64,000 nt of DNA from Thiohalorhabdus sp. Cl-TMA (GTDB taxonomy: Bacteria; Pseudomonadota; Gammaproteobacteria; Thiohalorhabdales; Thiohalorhabdaceae): NCBI RefSeq assembly GCF_041821045.1, contig NZ_JBGUAW010000003.1, positions 62,001 to 126,000 on the forward strand, read 5' to 3'. The notes under the pieces are model-generated. The model made no database searches and was not told where the DNA came from. It saw nothing but the letters and a program-made list of their open reading frames with translations. Positions within the stretch are counted from its first letter, which is position 1. Each line of letters starts with the position of its first letter. Positions 33,126-42,604 of this stretch are shown piece by piece. The translations under genes were made by a program, and so were the position numbers.

Positions 33126-36100
33126 ATGCCTTCCGCTGGCCCTCCCCGGAAAGTGCCTGTCGACTTCCAGCGCATCTTCGAGCACTCCAAGGACAGCTAC
33201 GTCTTATTGGCCCCTGATGCCCCGGATTTCACGATCCTTGCGGCCAGTGATGGTTATGTGCGCAGTGCCCAGCAATCCAGGGAGGACCTGGTGGGCAACA
33301 GCCTTTTCGCGGCCTTCCCCGAAAACCCGGATGCCCCCGGGGCCACGACCGGTCCCGCCACCCTGCGCTCCGCCCTTGAGCAGGTCCTGCGTGACAAGCA
33401 GGAGACTAGCGTCGGCACCTTGCGCTATGACATCCCTGATCCGGTTACCCCCGGGCACTTCGCGGAGCGCTACTTCAGTCCCCGCAATATCCCGATCCTC
33501 GATGATGCGGGAGCGGTGGAATATATCCTGCACCGGGTGGATGAGGTCACCGACTTCGTGCTGCGGGAGCGGTTTCGCCCCCAGGATGCCGGGCCAAAGC
33601 CCGACTCGGCCAAAGAGATCCTGGTCATCGAGTCGGATCCCGGGCGCCGCGCATTCCTGGAAGGGCTCTTTGCCACCCAGTATCAGGTCCGGACCGGGGC
33701 TACGGCCGAGGAAGCCGTGGCGGCGGTCGAGGACCACCTTCCGGATCTGCTCTACACGGCCATGGACCTGCCCGATCAGGGGGCCGAGGCCCTGGTACGG
33801 ACCCTGCGGGACCGGCCGGAAACCTCGGAGCTGCCGGTTATTGTGGCCCTGGGCAAGACCAGCCCCCAGCAGTTCCAGGCAGCCTTCGCGGCCGGGGCGA
33901 GCGAAGTGGTGACCGGGCACGTCACCGCCAGGGAGGTGCTCGCGCGCACCGAGGCAAAACTGGCCGAGATTGAGCTGCGCCAGAGCCTGCCCGCACGGGC
34001 CCGTGAGCGCTACCACCAATTGTTCATGCAAGCCCCGGTGGCCATTACCTTCCTGGAGGGACCGGACCATGTCTTTACGGTGGCCAATGCGGCTCACGAA
34101 GAGCTGGTCGGCCACCGGGACTTGGTTGGGCTTCCCGTGCGAAAGGCCTTTCCGGAGCAGAACTTACAGCCTGTGTTCGACCAACTGGACCGGGTGTATG
34201 CCACCGGAGAGCCCTATATCGCCTCGGAGATCCCGGTGGATTTTCAGCTTCCTGGGCCTGAGGGGCTTACCCGAAAATATGTCACTTTTTCCTACCTTCC
34301 GCTGCGAAACCTGGACGGGAGTATCTTGGGTGTCGCCAGCTTTGCCTATGAAGTCACCGAGGCCGTCGAGGCCCGCCAAGCCCAAGCCCGGGAAAGCGCG
34401 CGCCAAGCGGCCGTGGCCCGCCTGGGCGAGCGGGCCCTGTGGAACCCGCCGCTCCAGTTGCTGTTCGACCAAGCGACCCGGGAGCTGGCCGAACAATTGG
34501 AGGTGGACTTCACCAAGGTCCTGGAATGGCACCCCGACGAGGGAACCCTGCTGCTGCGAAGCGGCACCGGGTGGCCGCAGGGCCAGGTGGGCACGGCCAC
34601 CGAGCCGGACCAGTACGGCTCCCCGGGGGGCTATACCCTGCTCACCGAAGAGCCCGTATTCATCGCCGATCTGACCACCGAGGAGCGCTTCGCCGCTAGC
34701 GAGCTGCTTACCGAGCACGGGGCGGTCAGCGGCGTTACGGTGGTCATCCGCGGGGCCCAGCAGCCCTACGGGGTGCTGGCGGCCTTCACCAAGGCGCCGC
34801 GCACCTTCACCGGCGACGAGGTGAACTTCCTGCAGGCACTGGCGAACGTGCTCGCGGCCAGCATTCAAAGGGCGGACACCGAGGCGCGGCTGCGCCACAG
34901 CGAAGCGCAGTTCCGGAATATGGCCGACGGCTTGCCCGTCCCCATCTGGATGAACAATGCCTCTGGGGAGCAGGAGCTGGTCAACCAGACCATGTGCGAG
35001 TACTTCGGGGTGACGCGGGAAGAAATGGTCGGCAATCGCTGGCAGGACTTCCTACACCCGGAGGATGCGGAAGCCTATATCCAGGAGGCTACCCGCTGCT
35101 TTGAGGAGCAACGCCCCTTCCATGCGGAAACCCGGGCCAAGCGTGCGGATGGTCAGTGGCGATTGCTGGAATCCTGGGGAGAGCCCCGTTTCTCTCCAAC
35201 CGGGGAGTGCCAGGGCATGGTCGGAGCCAGCCTCGACATTACCGAGCAGCGGGAAGCAGAGGAACAGCTCCGGGAAGCGGACCGGCGCAAGAAAGAGTTC
35301 CTGGCCCTACTTGGCCATGAGCTGCGCAATCCTCTGACCCCGATTGCCAACGTGGCCCAGCTGCTGCAGCTTCAAAAAGGCACCATCGACCGAGCGCGGT
35401 TGAGCCAGATGGCCGAGGTTCTCACCCGCCAGTCCGCACATCTGACCCGCATCGTGAACGATCTTCTGGACCTTTCTCGCCTGGAACGGGACCAGATAAC
35501 CCTGGAGCGCGAGTCGGTGGACTTGCGCGAGCTAGTATCCCAGGCGGTGGAGTCTATCCCTGCCTTGCGCGACCGGGAAGGGCACACCCTCGCGGTGGCC
35601 TTTCCGGAGGACCCGCTGATAGTCGAGGGGGACCGGGTCCGCATCACGCAGATGCTGACCAACCTGTTGGACAATGCCGCCAAGCACACGCCCGAGGATG
35701 CGGAGATTCGGGTGGAGGCCACCCTTGATGAGGGACAGGTCATCGTCCGGGTATGTGATCAGGGCGCCGGCATCGATCCGGCTTTTCTGCCCCACCTGTT
35801 CGAGCCTTTCGAGCGGGGGCCGGATGAGGGCACCCAGTTTATGGGGCTGGGGCTGGGCCTGCCCCTGGTCAAGCGATTGGTGGCGCTGCATGGGGGCACT
35901 GTGGAGGGGCAGAGCCCCGGGATCGGCCAGGGCAGCACCTTCGTTATCCGGCTCCCGGCCCAGGCTTCGGCAGGAACGGAGGAGCAAGAGGAGGCAGACG
36001 CAGTGGGCGTGACCGGCGCGGGGTCCATCCTGCTCGTGGAGGACCATGAGGATGTCGCCGGCTCTCTGCGCTTCCTACTGGAGGGGCTGAACCAGGAGGT

Positions 36101-36374
36101 GCGGTTGGCCCCTTCCGGGACAGCGGGCATCGAGGCGGCAACAGAGCACCGTCCAGCGCTGGTGTTCATTGATATTGGCCTGCCGGACATGAGCGGGTTT
36201 CAGGTGGCCGAACAGCTTCGGGAAGTAATGGGCGCTATTCCCCTGGTAGCCCTCTCCGGCCACCCGGCGTCGGAATTTACGGAGGAGCGCACCGAGCTCT
36301 TCGACGAGTGGCTGCTGAAGCCACCGACCCTAAAGGATCTGCAACAGACCCTGGCGCGCAGGGGGCGTTCTTGA
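33126..36374 (+). CDS. Soluble hybrid sensor histidine kinase (PAS - pseudo-receiver - PAS - GAF - PAS - HisKA - HATPase - REC)
   Basis: The 1082-residue protein has no membrane helix and so senses internal signals. Approximate layout: PAS 10-140; receiver-like domain 160-285 (ILVIESDPGRRAFLEGLF); PAS 295-415; GAF 430-580; PAS 590-715; HisKA with phospho-His731 in LLGHELRNPLTPI; HATPase about 840-955 (NLLDNAAKHT, GAGIDPAFLPHLFEPF, GLGLGLPLVKRL); C-terminal receiver about 965-1080 with Asp1016 in FIDIGLPDMSG. In the internal receiver the acceptor Asp appears replaced by Ala (YTAMDLPD), so it is probably not phosphorylated. No separate regulator gene is adjacent. Confidence 0.93.
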   Translation: MPSAGPPRKVPVDFQRIFEHSKDSYVLLAPDAPDFTILAASDGYVRSAQQSREDLVGNSLFAAFPENPDAPGATTGPATLRSALEQVLRDKQETSVGTLRYDIPDPVTPGHFAERYFSPRNIPILDDAGAVEYILHRVDEVTDFVLRERFRPQDAGPKPDSAKEILVIESDPGRRAFLEGLFATQYQVRTGATAEEAVAAVEDHLPDLLYTAMDLPDQGAEALVRTLRDRPETSELPVIVALGKTSPQQFQAAFAAGASEVVTGHVTAREVLARTEAKLAEIELRQSLPARARERYHQLFMQAPVAITFLEGPDHVFTVANAAHEELVGHRDLVGLPVRKAFPEQNLQPVFDQLDRVYATGEPYIASEIPVDFQLPGPEGLTRKYVTFSYLPLRNLDGSILGVASFAYEVTEAVEARQAQARESARQAAVARLGERALWNPPLQLLFDQATRELAEQLEVDFTKVLEWHPDEGTLLLRSGTGWPQGQVGTATEPDQYGSPGGYTLLTEEPVFIADLTTEERFAASELLTEHGAVSGVTVVIRGAQQPYGVLAAFTKAPRTFTGDEVNFLQALANVLAASIQRADTEARLRHSEAQFRNMADGLPVPIWMNNASGEQELVNQTMCEYFGVTREEMVGNRWQDFLHPEDAEAYIQEATRCFEEQRPFHAETRAKRADGQWRLLESWGEPRFSPTGECQGMVGASLDITEQREAEEQLREADRRKKEFLALLGHELRNPLTPIANVAQLLQLQKGTIDRARLSQMAEVLTRQSAHLTRIVNDLLDLSRLERDQITLERESVDLRELVSQAVESIPALRDREGHTLAVAFPEDPLIVEGDRVRITQMLTNLLDNAAKHTPEDAEIRVEATLDEGQVIVRVCDQGAGIDPAFLPHLFEPFERGPDEGTQFMGLGLGLPLVKRLVALHGGTVEGQSPGIGQGSTFVIRLPAQASAGTEEQEEADAVGVTGAGSILLVEDHEDVAGSLRFLLEGLNQEVRLAPSGTAGIEAATEHRPALVFIDIGLPDMSGFQVAEQLREVMGAIPLVALSGHPASEFTEERTELFDEWLLKPPTLKDLQQTLARRGRS

Positions 36375-36530
36375 AGCGAAATCCCCCGGCATAGTTCACG
36401 TTGGAGGAAGGCACAGGCATGGCGGTTTCTCGGGGGGATAGGGCAGGCATCGCATGATGGGCCCAACCACGGGCATGCGTTACTATATTAGATTTGGCTA
36501 ATTTGATTCGGCAGGGAGAGGCCTATACCT

Positions 36531-37259
36531 ATGAGCGCAGCGAATATGCAGATCCAGGATCCCGCGGTGACCGATATCGTCGAGGAGGCCGACGTCTACG
36601 CCGAGCTGCTGCCCCTGGATGGCGCCCGGGTCATCGAGCTCGGCTGCGGGGCGGCGGCCCATACCCGCGCCATCGCCGACACCGGTCGGCCGGCGTCCGT
36701 CCTCGCCTGCGAGGTGGACGAGATCCAGCACGGCAAGAATCTGGAGGCCACGGACGTCCCGGAGACGGTGACCTTCGCCCAGGCCGGGGCGGAAGCCGTC
36801 CCGGCGGAGGACGATAGCGCCGACGTGGTGCTCATGTTCAAGTCGCTGCACCACGTACCGGCGGAGTCCATGGACGCTGCATTGGCCGAGATCCGCCGCG
36901 TGCTGCGGCCGGGCGGGCTGGCCTACATCTCCGAGCCGGTCTTCGCGGGGGACTTCAACGAGGTGCTGCGCCTGTTCCACGATGAGTCCGAGGTGCGCCG
37001 GGCCGCCTTCGAGGCGGTGCGGCGGGCCGTGGACGGCGGCGTGCTGGAGCTCGTGGAGCAGCGCTTCTTCAACACCCGCAACGACTTCGACGATTTCGCC
37101 GACTTCGAGGACAAGGTGCTCGGCGTCACCCACACCGAGCACAACCTGAGCCCGGAGCTGTACGAGACCGTGCGGGAGACCTTCGAGGGCTACATGGGCC
37201 CCGACGGTGCCCGCTTCACCATGCCCATCCGCGTCGATCTGCTCTGCTGTCCGGCATAG
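36531..37259 (+). CDS. SAM-dependent class I methyltransferase
   Basis: The 242-residue protein has motif I VIELGCGAAAHTRAIA, an acidic turn LACEVDEIQ, VPAEDDSADVVLMFKSLHHVP and IRRVLRPGGLAYISEPVF. This is a typical small-molecule methyltransferase of the UbiE/type 11 group. The C-terminal half has acidic stretches and a late NLSPELYETVRETFEGYMG. Substrate unknown. It lies between two signalling genes, 156 nt after the hybrid kinase and 219 nt before the PAS-GGDEF-EAL gene, with gaps that look too long for tight coupling. Confidence 0.85.
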   Translation: MSAANMQIQDPAVTDIVEEADVYAELLPLDGARVIELGCGAAAHTRAIADTGRPASVLACEVDEIQHGKNLEATDVPETVTFAQAGAEAVPAEDDSADVVLMFKSLHHVPAESMDAALAEIRRVLRPGGLAYISEPVFAGDFNEVLRLFHDESEVRRAAFEAVRRAVDGGVLELVEQRFFNTRNDFDDFADFEDKVLGVTHTEHNLSPELYETVRETFEGYMGPDGARFTMPIRVDLLCCPA

Positions 37260-37478
37260 GCCGGCACGCCCTTTGGTTGAGTTTGGAATTTCCATATTGC
37301 CATTAGGGGATTGGAGTGGGGTCTTCTCATGCGTAGAATCAAATCGGCGATATGACAGGGCCTTAGAGTTCGGTGGCAGGTGAATGATGGCCCCTGATGG
37401 ATCGCGGCCATGGCTTCCTCCTAAGTGAGCCCGAGCGGAGGCGGCCTGAATGGACACCTGGCTGAAGGGGGAGGTCCG

Positions 37479-40217
37479 ATGTCTCCAGAAGGCCTGGAGC
37501 AGGGCCATAAGCTGCTGGCGGATGCCATGGAGATGGCACCGGATCCTGTTGCCATAACGGATCGGGAAGGTCGAATCGTTTACCGTAACCGGGCCGCCTG
37601 GGAGCTGTTCCCCGAAGAGGGCGGTAAGGATTGGCATTTCAGCGACCTCTTTGCTCTCCATAACGAGGGCAGGGAGCTCGCCGAGGAAGCCTTTGCCATC
37701 GCCTCGCGGGAGTCCTTCTGGGAAGGGGAAGCGATTCTCCTCGCCTGGGGGGGCGAACAGATCCCCATTTCCCTGGTGGTCCTAGCCCACCACGATGCCG
37801 CCGGGGAGGTGTGCTATTACTCTGCCCTGGCTCGGGACTTGAGCGCCCACAAGAGCGCCCAACAAGACCTACAGAAGCTGACTCGGGCCCTGTCCCAGGC
37901 CGGTGACATGGTTTATATCACCGACTCCTCGGGGCGGGTGGAGTACGTGAACAAGGCCTTCGAGCGGATCACCGGCTTCACAGGAAGGGAGGTCGTGGGC
38001 CGGCCCACCTCCGAATTTCTGAAGTCCGGATACCACGAGCCGGAATTCTACGAGCGCCTCTGGCGAGCCCTGCGGGCGGGGGAAACCTTCTCCGAGGAGT
38101 TCGTGGACCAGGTGGCGGATGGCCGGACGGTGTACCTGGCACAGACTATTTCCCCGATCAACGACGGCAACGGGCGGATCACGCACTACGTGGCCACCGC
38201 CCGCGAGATGCCGGAGCGCAAGGCCCTGGAGAAGGAGCGCCAGGAGCTTACCGAGATCCTGGAGTACAGCCCGGATATCGTTATCCAGTTGGACCCCGAA
38301 GGCAGGGTCTGCCATCTGAACCGTAGTGCCCAACAGCTGTTCGGGGTGGAGGGGGACCCACGGTGGAAAGGCAAGGGGCTCTCCACCTTCCTGCCCAACC
38401 GGGCCGCTTGGCGGATCCGTCACGAGGGTCTGGCCGAGGCCCGGCGCCATGGTTATTGGGAAGAGGAGATTACCTACGCCGACCCGGTTCGCGGCGAAGA
38501 GGTTCCGGTCTCCCAGCTCCTCATCGCCCACAAGGATGCCTGGGGCAAGGTGCGCTTCTTCTCGGCCATCGGACGACGGCTCATGCCTTACAAGGAGGCC
38601 CTGAAGGGCAACCTCCAGCAGGAATTCTATGATGTGGTCCGATATTCCGGCGTGGGACTGATCGTGGTCGGCCGCGACGGGTATATCCTGTTCAATAACC
38701 CCGCCGCCGCCCGCCTGCTCGGGCGCGGCGACCCGGAGCTGGCCGGACAGCGACTGGGGATTCCCCTGATGGGCCCGACCACCACCGAGATCGACATCTA
38801 TCAGCCCGATGGGCAACGGGGAATCGCCGAGCTTACCGTTACCGATACCTTCTGGGAGGGAAATCCCGGCTATCTCCTCATGCTTCACGACGTGACCGAG
38901 CTCCGGGAGGCGGAGCGGGTGGAGCATTTCGCCTTCTATGATCCGGTTACGGACCTGCCCAACCGGTTCCTCTTCCAGGATCGACTGGGAAAGGCCCTGG
39001 CGCGGGCGAAACGGAACGGGACCTGGCTGGCGGTGGCCATCCTCGATTTTGACGACTTCAAGCAGATCAACGACACGTTCGGTCACGAGGCGGGCGACCG
39101 CTTCCTGCGCGAGGTGGCCCGCCGTCTGGCACCGGCGGTGCGGGAAACGGATACCATTGCCCGCATAGGCGGCGACGAGTTCACCCTGCTCCTCGAAGAC
39201 CTGGCCTCCCCTGATGATGCTTTCCACTTGGCGGAACGGGTCCGCTCCGCCTTCTTGACCCCCTTCCAGCTCAACGATGCCATATGGACCGTGACCACCA
39301 GCGTGGGCTACACCCTCTATCCCGACTTCGGGGATGATCCGGAGGTGCTGCTCAGCCAGGCGGATACGGCCATGTACCAGGCCAAGGGACGGGGGGGGAA
39401 CCAGGTCCACCTCTACTCCGCCGACCTCGGAGCGGAGGTTTCCCGCCAAGCCCATCTTCAGCAGCTGGCCCGGGGGGCCCTCGCCCGTGGAGAGCTGGGG
39501 ATCCGCTATCAGGCCCAGGTAGCCCTGGAGTCCCGGCGCATCGTGGGTATGGAGGCCCTCATGCGGTGGCATTGCCCGGGGCAGGGCTGGATCTCCCCGG
39601 CGGAGTTCATCCCTTTCCTGGAACGGACCGGGGGCATCCTGGAGGCCGGGGCCTGGATCCTCCGGGAGGCCTGCCGAAAGGGGGCCGAGTGGGGCCGCCG
39701 GAGCTCCGCTGCGCCGCGGGTGGCGGTGAACGTCTCGCCCTCCCAAATTCGGTACGACGGCTCGCTGTACGAGAACGTGGTGCAGGCCCTCCGGGAGAGC
39801 GGCCTGGCCCCGGAGCGCCTGGAGCTCGAGGTCACCGAGGATCTCCTCTGGGATGGCGGCACACGGATCCGGGAGCGCCTGGCCGAGATCAAGGAGCTCG
39901 GGGTTCGGATAGCATTGGATGATTTTGGGACCGGTTATAGTGCCCTGTCGGTCCTCCAAGAGCTGCCCTTCGATACCCTGAAGATCGACCGCTCCCTGGT
40001 TACGGGCTTGGTGGAGGAGAGTGGTAAGGAGCCCTTGCTGGAAGCTATATTGGCTTTGGCGCCGGCCATGGGTCTGGAGGTTATCGCGGAAGGGGTGGAG
40101 CTGGAGGAGGAAGCCGGACGTCTACGGGAACTGGGCTGCCCGCTGGGGCAGGGGTTCGGCCTCGGCGGGCTGCATGTGGCCGCGCAGGTACCCGATTTTC
40201 TGCCGGATCACCCTTGA
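37479..40217 (+). CDS. Multi-PAS GGDEF-EAL c-di-GMP enzyme upstream of kaiBC
   Basis: The 912-residue soluble protein has four PAS-like modules (about 15-120, 135-250, 265-375, 385-480), then GGDEF with the intact motif GGDEF at 564-568 and NDTFGHEAGD. A complete EAL domain follows (E692AL, NVSPSQI, ELEVTEDLL, LDDFGTGYSAL, LKIDRS, IAEGVELEEEA). Both catalytic sites look functional. ATG 37479 follows GGGGGAGG; a GTG at 37425 is possible. It ends 73 nt before kaiB on the same strand, so it may share its transcript and link c-di-GMP to the KaiBC pair. Confidence 0.92.
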   Translation: MSPEGLEQGHKLLADAMEMAPDPVAITDREGRIVYRNRAAWELFPEEGGKDWHFSDLFALHNEGRELAEEAFAIASRESFWEGEAILLAWGGEQIPISLVVLAHHDAAGEVCYYSALARDLSAHKSAQQDLQKLTRALSQAGDMVYITDSSGRVEYVNKAFERITGFTGREVVGRPTSEFLKSGYHEPEFYERLWRALRAGETFSEEFVDQVADGRTVYLAQTISPINDGNGRITHYVATAREMPERKALEKERQELTEILEYSPDIVIQLDPEGRVCHLNRSAQQLFGVEGDPRWKGKGLSTFLPNRAAWRIRHEGLAEARRHGYWEEEITYADPVRGEEVPVSQLLIAHKDAWGKVRFFSAIGRRLMPYKEALKGNLQQEFYDVVRYSGVGLIVVGRDGYILFNNPAAARLLGRGDPELAGQRLGIPLMGPTTTEIDIYQPDGQRGIAELTVTDTFWEGNPGYLLMLHDVTELREAERVEHFAFYDPVTDLPNRFLFQDRLGKALARAKRNGTWLAVAILDFDDFKQINDTFGHEAGDRFLREVARRLAPAVRETDTIARIGGDEFTLLLEDLASPDDAFHLAERVRSAFLTPFQLNDAIWTVTTSVGYTLYPDFGDDPEVLLSQADTAMYQAKGRGGNQVHLYSADLGAEVSRQAHLQQLARGALARGELGIRYQAQVALESRRIVGMEALMRWHCPGQGWISPAEFIPFLERTGGILEAGAWILREACRKGAEWGRRSSAAPRVAVNVSPSQIRYDGSLYENVVQALRESGLAPERLELEVTEDLLWDGGTRIRERLAEIKELGVRIALDDFGTGYSALSVLQELPFDTLKIDRSLVTGLVEESGKEPLLEAILALAPAMGLEVIAEGVELEEEAGRLRELGCPLGQGFGLGGLHVAAQVPDFLPDHP

Positions 40218-40290
40218 TCCGGGAACACCGCTCCCTGGAGGCTCTAGGCCGCCTCCCGGTGCGGGTCAAACCATCGCGGTGAGCCGAATT

Positions 40291-40599
40291 ATGAGCCAAT
40301 ACCTGTTCCGGCTGTACCTGAACGCCGATCCGGAGGACTCCGACCGGGCTTGCCAGATCCGGGATCAGGTGGTCTATCTGCTGCAATCGGCGGCGCCGCC
40401 GGAGTTCGAGCTGGAGGTCATCAACGTCCTGGCCGATCCGGACAGGGCGGAGGCCGACGGCATCCTGGCCACCCCCACCCTGGTCAAGATCAAGCCCTCA
40501 CCCGTCCAACAGGTTATCGGTAGCTTCTCCGATCCGTCCCGGGTCCTGCCGGCCCTGGAGCTCGCCCAGCCACCGGCCGAGAACGGTAAGAGGGTATAG
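40291..40599 (+). CDS. kaiB: KaiB-like circadian clock protein
   Basis: KaiB is the fold-switching protein that binds KaiC. The 102-residue protein begins MSQYLFRLYLNADPEDSDRA and carries the KaiB core: a thioredoxin-like start with ALxxI-type helix (IRDQVVYLLQ), FELEVINVLADPDRAEADGILATPTL, and VKIKPSPVQQVIGSFSDPSRVLPAL. These match KaiB segments [22 protein letters not shown] and PPPVRRIIGDLS. ATG 40291 is 6 nt from kaiC at the other end. The larger frame from 40021 is a shadow of the EAL domain. Confidence 0.9.
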   Translation: MSQYLFRLYLNADPEDSDRACQIRDQVVYLLQSAAPPEFELEVINVLADPDRAEADGILATPTLVKIKPSPVQQVIGSFSDPSRVLPALELAQPPAENGKRV

Positions 40600-40605
40600 C
40601 AGCGC

Positions 40606-42027
40606 ATGAACGGAGCCATCCCCAAAGTTCCCACCAATATCCCCGGGTTCGACTATGTAACCGCCGGCGGTCTTCCCAAGGCGCGGTCCACCCTGGTGGC
40701 GGGCACCGCCGGCAGCGGCAAGACCATCCTGTGCTGCCAGTTCCTTGCAAACGGCGTGCAAGAGGGGGAGTCGGCGGTTTTCGTGAGCTTCGAGGAGCAA
40801 GCCTCCCGGATCCGGGAGAATATCCGCAGCTTTGGCTGGCCGGTGCCGGAGTGGGAAGAGCAGGGGCGGTGGGCGTTCGTGGACGCCGCACCCCGGGTGG
40901 AGCGGTCTATAGAGGAGACCGGCGAGTTCAGTCTGGACGCCCTGCTGGCCCGGATCCAGGGGGCCGTGGCGCGAACCGGGGCACGGCGGGTGGCCATTGA
41001 CTCCATCGGTGCCCTCTATCCCCGCTTCCTCGACTCCGACCGCATCCGGGAGGAACTGGGCCGGGTGATCCAGATGCTCACCGAGATGGGGATCACCACC
41101 CTAATCACTGCCGAACGGCGGCAGGAATACGGGGACGTTGCCCGGTACGGCATCGAGGAGTTCGTCCCCGATGGGGTAATCATCCTGCGCAACGTCCTGG
41201 AGAGCGAGCACCGCCGCCGGACTCTGGAAATCCTCAAGATGCGGGGAACCACCCACCACAAGGGGGAGTTCTCCTTCACCATCCGGGCCGACCGGGGCAT
41301 CGTGGTGGTTCCCCTGTCTTCCATCGACCTCGACCAGCCGGCCCCGGACCGACGGATCTCCTCGGGTCACCCCATTCTGGACCAGCTCACCGGGGGTGGC
41401 TTCTTCAACACCGCCATTGTCCTGGTGGCGGGGCCATCCGGCTCCGGCAAGAGCCTGGCCGCCTCCCACTTCACTGGCTCCGCCACCCCGGAGGAGCGCT
41501 CGCTCTACCTGGGCTTCGAGGAAAGCCGGCTCCAGATCCTGCGCAACGCCCGCGGCTGGGGCATGAACTTCGAGGCCCTGGAAGCCGAGGGCAGCCTCCT
41601 GTTGTACGCCCATTATCCGGAGGCGGAGACCCTTGAGGACCACCTGATCCATATAAAGGACCAGATCGATAGCTTCAAGCCCACCCGGATCGTAATTGAC
41701 AGCCTCACCGCCTTGGAGCGGATCGCCTCGGAGCGCGGTTTCAAGGCCTTTGTTGTAGCCCTGTTGGCCTACATTAAGGGGACTGGGGCCACCGCCCTAT
41801 TTACCGCAGCCAGTCCCGGCTTCGGCTACGAGGGCATGTCCATCACCGAGGCCCATATCTCCTCGCTGACCGATACAATCATCGCCTTGCGGGTCTCGGG
41901 CCTGGAAACCAAGCTCCAGCGCTCCCTCGTGGTACTCAAGATGCGGGGCTCCACCCAACACCACGAGACCCGGTCGTTTGCCATCACCGACTCCGGGATG
42001 GTGATCGATCCGGTTGAAGAGCGTTAG
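40606..42027 (+). CDS. kaiC: KaiC-like clock ATPase, C-terminal tail missing
   Basis: KaiC is a double RecA-like ATPase and autokinase. The 473-residue protein has CI with Walker A GTAGSGKT (33-40), catalytic Glu pair in FVSFEEQASRI and VAIDSIGAL. CII has Walker A GPSGSGKS (276-283), YLGFEESRLQ and IVIDSLTAL. The phosphorylation region reads EAHISSLTDT, so the cyanobacterial Ser431-Thr432 pair corresponds to Ser419-Ser420 here. The protein stops soon after KMRGSTQHHETRSF; the A-loop and KaiA-binding tail of the 519-residue cyanobacterial protein are absent. No kaiA was seen. Confidence 0.92.
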   Translation: MNGAIPKVPTNIPGFDYVTAGGLPKARSTLVAGTAGSGKTILCCQFLANGVQEGESAVFVSFEEQASRIRENIRSFGWPVPEWEEQGRWAFVDAAPRVERSIEETGEFSLDALLARIQGAVARTGARRVAIDSIGALYPRFLDSDRIREELGRVIQMLTEMGITTLITAERRQEYGDVARYGIEEFVPDGVIILRNVLESEHRRRTLEILKMRGTTHHKGEFSFTIRADRGIVVVPLSSIDLDQPAPDRRISSGHPILDQLTGGGFFNTAIVLVAGPSGSGKSLAASHFTGSATPEERSLYLGFEESRLQILRNARGWGMNFEALEAEGSLLLYAHYPEAETLEDHLIHIKDQIDSFKPTRIVIDSLTALERIASERGFKAFVVALLAYIKGTGATALFTAASPGFGYEGMSITEAHISSLTDTIIALRVSGLETKLQRSLVVLKMRGSTQHHETRSFAITDSGMVIDPVEER

Positions 42028-42176
42028 CGATGATGTGTCAGGATGTTGTCCGTATTCTCCCTGGACACCAATAGGAGGCTGGCCGTGCGGGCTCTCCCGC
42101 CGTTGGCCTGATTGTTGATTGGAGCGAATAGGGCCGCTTGAAGCGGGGTGGTGATGCCTTGGTGGCCTCCCGGCCT

Positions 42177-42326
42177 TCAGCGGGTTTTGCACGGCTGCGG
42201 TAGGTCCAGACCCCGGGCCCGGTTGAGCCGATGTCGACGCAGAATCCGGGACACGGTGGCTCGCGAGCCCCCACAAGCCCGGGCAATCCGCTTACCGGTA
42301 CATCGAAGTCGGCGGAGGCCGGCAGC
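42177..42326 (-). pseudogene. Remnant of an IS481-type transposase
   Basis: On the minus strand 49 codons read AAGLRRLRCTGKRIARACGG, then SRATVSRILRRHRLNRARGLDLPQP. This is the helix-turn-helix linker of IS481 transposases, commonly LRR-x-R-x-TG-x2-IA...S-x-STVSRVLRRHGLNRL. An in-frame stop precedes it and another follows it. Neighbouring frames hold weak traces (ADRGGSRSP). No terminal repeats were found. The rest of the 42028-42604 gap holds nothing else I can support. Confidence 0.65.
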
Positions 42327-42604
42327 TCACCGAACAAGCACCGGTCCCGTGTGCCGGAGACTGGGGCAAGGAGAGCGGCTGCCGCCCCGATCTGCGGCCA
42401 TTTCGATGCGCCGGTACTTCGCCCGGGGACAACCGGCGATAGTAGTCCGCGGATCCTGTCGGGGGGTTGGCCGCGGCGAGCCGGGAAGGGCTCGTCGCTG
42501 GTCGCCCCCGACCCGGGCTTGGAAGCTCGGGGAGGGACGGATCAAGATCCTATAGAGTCTTTCAGGAGACGCCATCTGGCCCGGCGGCCAGTCAAGAAGG
42601 GCCC

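Noticed and set aside
36375-36530. A kaiA or small regulator gene near the signalling genes
   Set aside because: The gaps at 36375-36530 and 37260-37478 hold no frame with a start, ribosome binding site and plausible composition; no KaiA-like sequence was found in the window.
42467-42604. N-terminal extension of the truncated FAA hydrolase
   Set aside because: The intact paralogue starts at MRLISF, and the upstream codons here have no counterpart.
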